DNA from: an uncultured Brachyspira sp.
GTDB taxonomy: Bacteria > Spirochaetota > Brachyspiria > Brachyspirales > Brachyspiraceae
Direction of reading: 5' to 3'
DNA: 64,000 nucleotides
Assembly: GCF_944390845.1 (NCBI RefSeq)
Contig: NZ_CALXRM010000003.1
Location: 28,493 to 92,492 of the forward strand
Shown here piece after piece: positions 16,668-24,207 of the stretch. Below the pieces are notes generated by a model. The model saw only the letters and a list, made by a program, of their open reading frames with translations. It was not told the origin of the DNA and did no database searches. The translations under genes were made by a program, and so were the position numbers. Numbering within the stretch: the stretch's first letter is position 1; every line of letters starts with the position of its first letter.

Positions 16668-18065
16668 ATGAGCATTTTTGATTTGAAAGGTAATTTAATG
16701 AATGATGAGGACGGCTTAACAGTTGTAAGCGGTTCTAGTTATAAAGTTAGAATAGCAAAAACAAAAAATAGAAATGAAAAAGTAGATTTTACTTCTGATG
16801 ATGTTAAAGGAAAATATTTAATATATCCTTCATCAGTGGGACTTACTCCTACTACAGAATCAATGAGTAAAGAATATGTAGGTGCTCCTTCTTCAGAAAG
16901 TTATGCAGGTGCTACTACTTATGCAGGCGATATTTCTTATGGAGCTTTCCCAAATACAAATGCATATTACGCTAGTTTAATATGGGCTAATGTTCATACA
17001 AAAGAAACTACAGGTAATTTACTTTGTATTAATTCTTTTAATAATTTTGCTGTAAGGTTTAATAAATCTTCAGATGATGAAAGTATTAATATGCTTGAAA
17101 TTATAACTGAAAATGAAGAAGGTTATAATAGTAATTTTATTGATGTATATGATTCAATGAAGCATAAAGATTTAATTGAATCCATAAATAAAATAAAAGA
17201 TATGAAAGCATTTTTAATAACAGGAAGCGAAGAAGATGAAGTTGATTTTAGTAATTTAATAAATGAATTAAAAGAATATAACAGCGAAAATAATCAAACA
17301 GAATATTTACTAAGTTTTAAAAGAGTTGGCTTAATAGAAAGCGGTATATTTAGTGATAAGGCTAAAAAGAAATATCCAAGATATCAAAGCATAATAGCTC
17401 CAAGATTTGGAGAGGCACAATATTATAATATAGCTTTGTATGATAGTTCAAAAAATATGGACGGCAATCAATATATAGGCTGTGAAAGTAAATCTATGAA
17501 TTTTAATTTTGCTAATAAAGCTATGACAGAAATCAGTTCTTCTTTATGGGCTTTAGATGAAGTAACAATAGATAAAGATTCTGTTTTGTATGAGGAGAGA
17601 GCAGAAGAAAGAGATGTTGTTATGGCTCAGACTTCAAAGTATCCTACAAAACTTTTTATCAATGGCACTGAAGCTACTTCTGTGAGTGATGTTGCTTTAG
17701 CTTTTGAATGGACAAAAGAAGAAAAGTTTAATATTTCAGCTAAAAGATACGGATTTCCAAATTCTAAATTTACATTGAGTTTTTCAGGAAATGCGGTTTT
17801 TAATATTCAGTCAAAAGAACTTTTTTATGATAGAGTTTTAAATGGCAACAGACAGTCATTTATAATATCATCAAAAACAAGATTTAAAAATAAAGATTAT
17901 CCTTTTATATTTGTAAGTATAGATGTTGGAGGAAGCCCGTCTTTTCCAGCAATAGAGCCTAAAGAACTTTCAATATCTTTGAATAATTTTAAAGCCATTG
18001 AACAATCAAATGATATGAATAGTAATTATTTGATTGCCTTTACAGATAGAGAAGATTTATTTTAA
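16668..18065 (+). CDS. major tail protein
   Basis: 465 residues (~53 kDa). Beta-rich with repeated short strands and Ser/Gly loops; segments GGSPSFPAIEPKELSISLNNF near the end. The role is inferred from position: it directly precedes the two chaperone frames and the tape measure, the fixed siphophage order. One of the VSH-1 structural proteins is a 53-kDa polypeptide in my memory, which would fit. The start is weakly supported by GTGAGAG upstream. Confidence 0.6.
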   Translation: MSIFDLKGNLMNDEDGLTVVSGSSYKVRIAKTKNRNEKVDFTSDDVKGKYLIYPSSVGLTPTTESMSKEYVGAPSSESYAGATTYAGDISYGAFPNTNAYYASLIWANVHTKETTGNLLCINSFNNFAVRFNKSSDDESINMLEIITENEEGYNSNFIDVYDSMKHKDLIESINKIKDMKAFLITGSEEDEVDFSNLINELKEYNSENNQTEYLLSFKRVGLIESGIFSDKAKKKYPRYQSIIAPRFGEAQYYNIALYDSSKNMDGNQYIGCESKSMNFNFANKAMTEISSSLWALDEVTIDKDSVLYEERAEERDVVMAQTSKYPTKLFINGTEATSVSDVALAFEWTKEEKFNISAKRYGFPNSKFTLSFSGNAVFNIQSKELFYDRVLNGNRQSFIISSKTRFKNKDYPFIFVSIDVGGSPSFPAIEPKELSISLNNFKAIEQSNDMNSNYLIAFTDREDLF

Positions 18066-18066
18066 T

Positions 18067-18402
18067 TTATTTTTTTATTAATGAATTATATTTATCTTTT
18101 TCTAATGTTGTCATATTGGATAGGAATGTGCTGTTTGAATATTTTAAATTAATTTTATTAGGTTTGTATTTAAAGTCGAAAGTACTTTTTGATAATGAAT
18201 ATAAATTATAATAGATATTTGATTGATTATGTATAGTTAATTCATTAGTTGAAATATTTTTATTATAGTCTATATCAAATATAGTAAAATAACTATTTAT
18301 ATTTTTAGAGAAGAAAATATTATTGTATGTATTGTAGAAATTAAAAGAATATAATTTAAAGCAGTAAAAAATAAAAATTAATATAATAGCTTTTCTTTTC
18401 AT
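18067..18402 (-). CDS. small exported protein on the opposite strand
   Basis: 111 residues from the ATG at 18402. Residues 1-18 are a signal peptide (MKRKAIILIFIFYCF), the rest is Asn/Tyr-rich. It is the only minus-strand gene inside the virion cluster and ends one base from the tail gene stop. No clear Shine-Dalgarno, so coding status is uncertain. Confidence 0.45.
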   Translation of the reverse strand: MKRKAIILIFIFYCFKLYSFNFYNTYNNIFFSKNINSYFTIFDIDYNKNISTNELTIHNQSNIYYNLYSLSKSTFDFKYKPNKINLKYSNSTFLSNMTTLEKDKYNSLIKK

Positions 18403-18530
18403 AAAAATATTATAGAACAAAAATTAATTATATCAATATAAAAGCTTTATTTATTTTAAAATATTATAAATTGTCACATAGTTTTAGAAAATTAAGTATT
18501 ATATAAAATAACTCGTTATATTTTTAGAGC

Positions 18531-18829
18531 CTATGACAATTGAAAATTGGCATAGCCTTACAGCGAAAAAATTAAGGAGAATTTAAAACCCTCCTTATAT
18601 TTTTAGAGCCTATGACAATTGAAAATTGGCATAGCCTTACAGCGAAAAAAATTAAGGAGAATTTAAAAACACTCCTTATATTTTTAGAGCCTATGACAAT
18701 TGAAAATTGGCATAGCCTTACAGCGAAAAAAATTAAGGAGAATTTAAAAACACTCCTTATATTTTTAGAGCCTATGACAATTGAAAATTGGCATAGCCTT
18801 ACAGCGAAAAAAATTAAGGAGAATTTAAA
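18531..18829 (+). repeat. tandem leader repeat with ribosome-binding sites (4 units)
   Basis: Four units start at 18531, 18610, 18691 and 18772 (periods 79, 81, 81). Each carries hairpin CTATG-A-CAATT/AATTG-G-CATAG and then TTAAGGAG, a full Shine-Dalgarno. In units 1-3 the site is followed by complementary CTCCTTA and a T-rich run, so it can fold shut like a terminator. In unit 4 it is followed by the real ATG at 18830. The rest of the gap 18421-18530 is AT-rich with no gene. Confidence 0.8.
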
Positions 18830-19186
18830 ATGGAAAAATTAGAATTTAAATGCATTGATTTTTTTAATAGATATATTGTAGAAGAAATTGTTTATAAAGA
18901 TGACGGAGAAAATATTGTTCCTGTTAAAGTATTCAGCCGTTCTACTTTGGGAAATAAATTTAAAAGTGATGATGTTATAAGTATTAATCGTCCAAGCTTT
19001 AATGAAAATATAAAATATGTGAGAGATAAAGAAGAAAAAATTATTGATGATGATATTTTTAAATGGCTTGATGTAAGAATAAATAATAATCTCGCTACAA
19101 GTCTTCTTGATGAATGGAGTACAAAAGATATTAATGAGTTTGCTCAGGTGATAAAAAGTTTTTTGTTAGAGAGACGAATTATGTAA
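18830..19186 (+). CDS. tail assembly chaperone (gpG-like, zero-frame product)
   Basis: 118 residues. It is placed between major tail and tape measure genes exactly like lambda gpG. It begins MEKLEFKCIDFF and carries a compact helical end ending in VIKSFLLERRIM. The mRNA contains a canonical slippery heptamer at 19159-19165, seven codons before its stop, and the -1 frame is open from 19138 through the next reading frame. AAGGAG from the last tandem leader unit lies eight bases before the ATG. Confidence 0.7.
   Translation: MEKLEFKCIDFFNRYIVEEIVYKDDGENIVPVKVFSRSTLGNKFKSDDVISINRPSFNENIKYVRDKEEKIIDDDIFKWLDVRINNNLATSLLDEWSTKDINEFAQVIKSFLLERRIM
19159..19165 (+). other. -1 ribosomal frameshift site T TTT TTG
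   Basis: In the zero frame of the upstream gene the codons read AGT TTT TTG, giving the X-XXY-YYZ heptamer T-TTT-TTG. Slippage by -1 leads to GTT AGA GAG ACG in the open downstream frame. Confidence 0.7.
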
Positions 19187-19485
19187 TAAATAATTTGTCA
19201 AAGTTTTCTGTAATAGAGCAGACTGAAATTGATAATCTTGTGAATTATGCTTTTTATAATAGAGAAGTTAAATACGATGACTTTTGTTATTTTAATGACG
19301 GACTTATTAGTTTGTATACATCTTCTTTGTTTTGGAATAAAATAATATTAGAGGCTTGGTATCAAATAATAAGCGGAAGATTTGTTTACTGTGTTTATGA
19401 TGAAGATGATTATTTAAGATTCGGACTTAATTATGCAGTATTCAGATTTAAAATTTTGATAGATAAGTCTATACGTAATAATTAA
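19166..19485 (+). CDS. tail assembly chaperone, frameshift extension (gpT-like)
   Basis: This frame has no ATG and no Shine-Dalgarno; the first usable start would be a TTG at 19195. It is open back to 19138, overlapping the upstream frame, so it is best read as the C-terminal part of a -1 fusion: 112 residues of the upstream frame plus 106 here, 218 in total. The sequence is aromatic-rich (YNREVKYDDFCYFNDGLISLY) with helices, as expected for the T domain that contacts the tape measure. Confidence 0.65.
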
Positions 19486-19569
19486 TTTTATTATAAGTTT
19501 AGTTTTGATACGGTATGGCTTTTAATAAATAATAAAAATACTTTATTTTAAATTATATTACATCAAATA

Positions 19570-19658
19570 TAAAGTTGTTGTATGTGCGTTTTCGCTTTGC
19601 GTGCCGTAGGCAGCAACTTTGGCGAAGCCCGCCTGTGGCGTGTGCGACAAAAAAGTTG
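19570..19658. repeat. family C GC-rich hairpins
   Basis: CAACTTTGGCGAAGCCCGCC block followed by TGTGGCGTGTGCGACAAAAAAGTTG, a near copy of 14313-14355, preceded by GCGTTTTCGCTTTGCGTGCCG. It fills the spacer before the tape measure gene. Confidence 0.6.
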
Positions 19659-19745
19659 ATAATATCTCTATAGTGTACAGAAATTGTCAAAATGTAATCA
19701 TTTCAGAATATGCATACATTTAATAATTTTTAAGAGCGGTAAAAT

Positions 19746-20912
19746 ATGATTAATAATAATTTAAATAAAAATCTTTCTGATACAAATAAAGAATTACAAA
19801 ATATAGAAAACAGTATAAAGAAAATAAATTCTGTTTATGAAACTTCTTTATTTTTTAATGATTCAAAACAGTTATTTAATGATTTTTCAAACGGAGCAGA
19901 TGAAGCAAAAAGCAGTATAGAAAATATTGAAAGCTCAATTAACTCTCTTGATAATAGTATTAATAGTGTAGATTTAAAAAGTTTTTCTGATGATATAAAA
20001 GATTCTCTTTCAAGCGTATCAAGCATATATAAAGATTTGAGTGCAAGTTTTTCTGATTTCTTTTATTATGATTTGAGTTCTTATGATGCTGCTATTGAAG
20101 AAGCTAAAAATAAATTGCAGGAGTTTGACGATTATCAAAGAGAGTTAAAAGAAAATAAAAAATATGAAGATGATGAAGATTATGAAAATTATTTAGCCAG
20201 ACTTGATGAAGAATTAGAGCTAGCAATAAATAATAATGATTTGATGAGTGCCGAAGCTATACGAATAAAACAGGAAGAATTAAAGAAGAAACAGGACAAG
20301 GAAAAAGAAGATTTACAAAAAGAAAAAGATATACAAACTCAAAGAGAATTATTAGAAAAACAGTTAGCACAGGCTGAATATAATAAAGCTTACGCTCAAT
20401 GGGATAATCAAGTAAAATTAGCTGAGATGGAAAAATCAAAAGCGATAGCAGATGCAGTTTTAATACCTTCGCTTGCTATTGCTCAGTCAGCTTTAGGTGT
20501 GGCTGCTTCATTTGCACAAGGCGGTCCTGTAGGTTTTGCTGCAGGACTTATAATATCAGCTACTGCAATATCATCTGCACTTTCTGCTGCTTCTGGTATA
20601 GTGTCATCAGCTAATGCATTGGACAGTGTTAAATCAAATCCTCCTACAGCTCCTCAATTTGCATTCGGTACTACTGGATACATTATTCCAGATGGAGGTT
20701 CGGCAATTGTAGGGGAGATGGGAGCGGAAATTGTAAGCAATAAGTCTGGAAAAATTTCAGTTCAAAGCAATGCTCAATTACAGGAACAAGGATTTCCTAA
20801 AGGTGATATTTGGAATGTTACTATTAATGTGGAACAGGCTTTAAATCCGGATGAGGTGTACAGATTGATGAATAGTTATAAGGCTAGAAACAGTCAGATG
20901 TATACAAGATAA
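19746..20912 (+). CDS. tail tape measure-like protein
   Basis: 388 residues. The N-terminal 230 residues are coiled coil (long Lys/Glu helices, 120-225). A hydrophobic Ala/Gly/Ser stretch (~238-300) resembles the membrane-active part of tape measures. The end carries the family motif FAFGTTGYIIPDGGSAIVGEMGAEIV and a WNVTINVEQALNPDEVYRLM tail. At about 1.5 angstrom per residue it predicts a tail near 58 nm. It is very short for a phage tape measure but close to the ~64-nm tail I recall for VSH-1. It is the last virion gene here. Confidence 0.65.
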   Translation: MINNNLNKNLSDTNKELQNIENSIKKINSVYETSLFFNDSKQLFNDFSNGADEAKSSIENIESSINSLDNSINSVDLKSFSDDIKDSLSSVSSIYKDLSASFSDFFYYDLSSYDAAIEEAKNKLQEFDDYQRELKENKKYEDDEDYENYLARLDEELELAINNNDLMSAEAIRIKQEELKKKQDKEKEDLQKEKDIQTQRELLEKQLAQAEYNKAYAQWDNQVKLAEMEKSKAIADAVLIPSLAIAQSALGVAASFAQGGPVGFAAGLIISATAISSALSAASGIVSSANALDSVKSNPPTAPQFAFGTTGYIIPDGGSAIVGEMGAEIVSNKSGKISVQSNAQLQEQGFPKGDIWNVTINVEQALNPDEVYRLMNSYKARNSQMYTR

Positions 20913-20975
20913 AAATTTTATAAACTATTCAAATTTATTTAATATGAATTATAATAGTTTGGTAAGGAGATTTAT

Positions 20976-21221
20976 ATGTCAAAAGTTATTATGCAAATAG
21001 AAATAGATGATGAATTAAAAAAAGATGCAGATAAGCTTTTTAGTGAATTGGGTTTGGATACAAATACTGCTATTAATATATTTTTAAAGAAATCTATTAA
21101 TAATCAGGCAATACCATTTAAAATTGAAAAAGATAGTTTTTATAATGATGAGAATATTAATATATTAATACATAGATATAATAATTTGAAAAAAGGAGAA
21201 TGTGTAGAGATTAATTATTAA
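20976..21221 (+). CDS. RelB/DinJ-family antitoxin-like protein, orphan
   Basis: 81 residues. The N-terminal ribbon-helix-helix (VIMQIEIDDELKKDADKLFSELGLDTNTAINIFLKKSI) is typical of DinJ/RelB antitoxins that bind DNA and neutralise a RelE/YafQ toxin. No toxin gene follows; the next gene is on the opposite strand 16 bases later. AAGGAG precedes the ATG. It may be a remnant or act in trans. Confidence 0.7.
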   Translation: MSKVIMQIEIDDELKKDADKLFSELGLDTNTAINIFLKKSINNQAIPFKIEKDSFYNDENINILIHRYNNLKKGECVEINY

Positions 21222-21236
21222 TATAAATTATTTTTA

Positions 21237-21668
21237 TTAATCATTGTTATTTAAAAAATTATCAATATTTTCTGTACTGTTATAAAATTCTTTAGCTTCG
21301 TTAATATTTTCATTTAATAATTTTTTTATATATTCGTTTAAATCTTTTAATATTTCATTTCTTTCTTTTATGATACTCATTTTGGATGCAGCATTATAAG
21401 CTTCTTTAACTGCTGAAAAACCTTCCTCATATCTTTTTAATTTAAGAAGTATTAAAGCTTTATTTATATATCCTTTTTTAAAATATAATTCAGTATCTAT
21501 TTCTATAAGTTTACTATAATTATTCAAAGTTTCTTCATACTTTCCAATGCTTTCATAATATAGTCCTTTATTAAAATATACACTGCTGAATTTTGAATCT
21601 AATTGCAATGCATAGTTATAATCATTTATAATATCTTCTTCTTTATAATTTAGTTTTGATTTTGTCAT
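21237..21668 (-). pseudogene. C-terminal fragment of the frameshifted TPR gene
   Basis: 143 residues from the first internal ATG, in a frame that is open upstream to 21971. Reading back through 21669-21971 gives continuous protein (e.g. YRAMTKSKLNYKEED, DGNYNEALEYFNKSI) that joins the larger gene if one A is removed from the A8 tract at 21972-21979. Contains further TPR units (VYFNKGLYYESIGKYEETLNNY). Whether it is translated on its own is unknown; no Shine-Dalgarno at 21668. Confidence 0.6.
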
Positions 21669-21945
21669 AGCTCTATACAGATAAGAAGATTTATAATTTT
21701 TATTTAAACAAATAGATTTATTAAAATATTCTAAAGCCTCATTATAATTTCCATCTATATAATTTTTAAATCCTTTATCAAAAACTTTTTGGTAAGAATT
21801 ATTTTCTATAAATTGTTTTGTATTTTTTATTTCTTCATAAAAATTTTCTAATCCTAAAATATTTTTATTTATTAATTCTTTAGTGCGTTCTTTAATTGCA
21901 TTAAGTTCTTTTTCTTTATTAATATCATATTCAATATTATCTTCT

Positions 21946-23808
21946 TCATAAGATAAAAGTTTCTCTATTCCTTTTTTTTATAAATGATAATCCTTCATCA
22001 CTTTTATTTAATTTGCAGTATATAAATCCTTTATCAGTATAAGCCTTTATAATATAATAAGTATTATTATTCAATTCTATTATTTTATTATAATCTTCTA
22101 AAGCTTTATCATAATTTTTTATATTCTCATAAAGTAAAGCCCTTCTATATAATAGTTCTGCATTTTCACTATCTCTTTTTATAAGCTCGTTATAATCTTT
22201 TATAGCTTCTTCATATCTATTTAAATCGGTTAATAATTTTGCTCTGTTGTTATATGCTGTTAAATTATTATTGTCTAATTCTATTGACTTGTTAAAATCT
22301 TCCAATGCTTCTTCTAAATTATTTTCTAAATATTTCATGTATCCTCTATTATTGTAATAGTAGGATTTATTTTGATTTAATTCTATTGCTTTGTTGTAAT
22401 CTTCAATAGCTTCTTTATTTAAATTTAATCTGCTTTTTGCTATGGCTCTGCTGTAATAAGCTTCATCATAATTGGGATTAAGTTCTATTGCTTTTGTAAA
22501 GTCCTCTATTGCTTCTTTATTAAGATTTAAACCAAGTTTTGAAAGAGCTCTGTTCTGATATGCTAAACTATAATTAGGATTTAACTCTATAGCCTTATTA
22601 TAATATTTAATAGCTTCTTCATATTCTTCTAAATTATGCCTGATAAGAGCAATATTATTATAGCATATATCATAGTTTGGATTTAATTCAATAGCTTTGT
22701 TATAACATTGAAGTGCTTTATCATATTGATTCATTTCATAATATGATAAACCTATATTATAATAAGCGTTATAATGATTGTTATCTAATTCCAAAACTTT
22801 TTTATAATATTTTTCTGCTTCATTATATTGTTTTAGAAAATGTTTTGATATGCCAATATTATTATAGGCTTCTATATAGTTTGGATTAATTTCTAAAGCT
22901 TTATTAAAATATTGAATAGCTTCTTCATAAAATCCCATATCATTTTTTACATTACCTATTTCATTATAGGCATGATAATTTTGATTATCTATTTCTAAAA
23001 TCTTATTTAAAGTTTCAAGGCATTTTTCTTTATTGCCTAAATTAGATTCCATTTCATAAATTTTAAAATAAGTGTTTATATTATTTGGAGACATTTCTAA
23101 AGCCTTATTTAAATACTCAGATTCTTTATCAATTAAACCTAAGTAATGATATGACAATGCAATATTATAATGGGCATTTAAATATTCTGGATATAATTCA
23201 ATGGCTTTATTATAATCTTTGATAGCTTCTTCATAGAGTCCAAGCTGAAATTTTGCAAGTCCTCTGTTATTGTAAATGTATGTAATTGAATCATCTAATT
23301 CTATAGCTTTATTATAATCATCAATTGATTCTTTATAAAGAGATAAATAATATTTAACTATTGCTCTTTCAGCATAAAGTTCTGGATCATCATTTTTTAA
23401 TTCAATAGCTTTGTCATAATCTTCAAGAGACTTTTCATATAATCCTAAATAATTTTTTGATAAACCTCTGTCAGCATAAATATAAGGATCATCGTTTTTT
23501 AATTCTATGGCTATGTCATAATCTTTAATAGCTTCTTCATATAAAGCTGAATAATGTTTTGATAAAGCTCTATTAACATAGATGTAAGGCTCTGTATTAT
23601 TTAACTCAATAGATTTATTATAATATTCTATTGCCTGTTTATATAATCCTAAATTATGTTTGTTTAAACCTATGAGATTATAAGTTTTATAATTATCGCC
23701 TTGATAGAATAAAATTTTCTCAAGGCATTCTATGGATAACTCATAATTTTCATTGTCAAAGGCTTCTTTAGCTTTATCAAATAATTGTTTAATAATATCA
23801 TCAGCCAT
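21946..23808 (-). CDS. TPR-repeat protein (frameshifted near its end)
   Basis: 620 residues made almost entirely of about 17 TPR units of 34 residues with the consensus YNKAIELNPNY...YNNRG. There is no signal peptide, so a cytoplasmic scaffold is likely. The final residues (RNRETFIL) are aberrant: after the A8 tract at 21972-21979 the frame shifts, and the natural continuation lies in another frame down to 21237, giving about 856 residues if restored. AGGA lies before the ATG, at the end of a family G leader repeat. Confidence 0.75.
   Translation of the reverse strand: MADDIIKQLFDKAKEAFDNENYELSIECLEKILFYQGDNYKTYNLIGLNKHNLGLYKQAIEYYNKSIELNNTEPYIYVNRALSKHYSALYEEAIKDYDIAIELKNDDPYIYADRGLSKNYLGLYEKSLEDYDKAIELKNDDPELYAERAIVKYYLSLYKESIDDYNKAIELDDSITYIYNNRGLAKFQLGLYEEAIKDYNKAIELYPEYLNAHYNIALSYHYLGLIDKESEYLNKALEMSPNNINTYFKIYEMESNLGNKEKCLETLNKILEIDNQNYHAYNEIGNVKNDMGFYEEAIQYFNKALEINPNYIEAYNNIGISKHFLKQYNEAEKYYKKVLELDNNHYNAYYNIGLSYYEMNQYDKALQCYNKAIELNPNYDICYNNIALIRHNLEEYEEAIKYYNKAIELNPNYSLAYQNRALSKLGLNLNKEAIEDFTKAIELNPNYDEAYYSRAIAKSRLNLNKEAIEDYNKAIELNQNKSYYYNNRGYMKYLENNLEEALEDFNKSIELDNNNLTAYNNRAKLLTDLNRYEEAIKDYNELIKRDSENAELLYRRALLYENIKNYDKALEDYNKIIELNNNTYYIIKAYTDKGFIYCKLNKSDEGLSFIKKRNRETFIL
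21972..21979 (-). repeat. A8 homopolymer in coding frame
   Basis: Eight A on the coding (minus) strand. With seven A the two TPR reading frames join without any stop; with eight the protein ends ten residues later. Confidence 0.75.
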
Positions 23809-23820
23809 AATTTATTCCTA

Positions 23821-24177
23821 TTATTGCTATGCTCGTCTCCGCCTATAATTAGCAAATAAATAAATTTATTTGCTGGCTCCGACTCGCTTTATATTATTAT
23901 TGCTATGCTTGTGACGAAGTGCCGCATGTAATTAGCTAGTGAGTAAACTCACTAGCTGTCTTCGACTCGCTTTTATATTTAAAGTCTAGTATTAAAAAAT
24001 TATTATTGCTAATAAAAATTGTTCGCTCTAAGGCTCTGCCAAGTAAACTTGCCAGAGGCTCACAATTTTTATAATTAGCTTTACAATATTTAAAAATTAT
24101 TATTTCTTATTATTGTTATGCTAGTCTATGCCTAAAGGCTTAACTTAATAAATTAAGTTAAGGGCTTCGGCTCGCTT
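23821..24177 (-). repeat. family G leader repeats, four in tandem
   Basis: The gap 23809-24207 holds no gene. On the minus strand, units read GCGAG(T/C)CG...palindromic core...GCATA(G/A)CAATAATA. Spans: 24177-24107 (near-identical to 16553), a diverged unit 24070-24001 with stem CTCTGGCAAGT/ACTTGGCAGAG, 23973-23894 with core TAGTGAGTTTACTCACTA, and 23888-23821 with core AGCAAATAAA/TTTATTTGCT. The last abuts AGGAATAAATTATG, the start of the TPR gene. Confidence 0.75.
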
Positions 24178-24207
24178 TTATATTTCAATTCTAATATTTA
24201 AAAATTA

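Noticed and set aside
18531..18829. Possible CRISPR array
   Set aside because: Units are contiguous and near-identical over their whole length, with no unique spacers and no cas genes nearby.
18612..18842. 76-codon frame with three exact 27-residue repeats
   Set aside because: It is produced by the 81-bp tandem leader repeat, has no ribosome-binding site of its own and ends 13 bases inside the real chaperone gene.
8738..20912. Intact prophage
   Set aside because: No integrase, terminase, replication, holin or lysin gene and no flanking attachment repeats are visible in the window.
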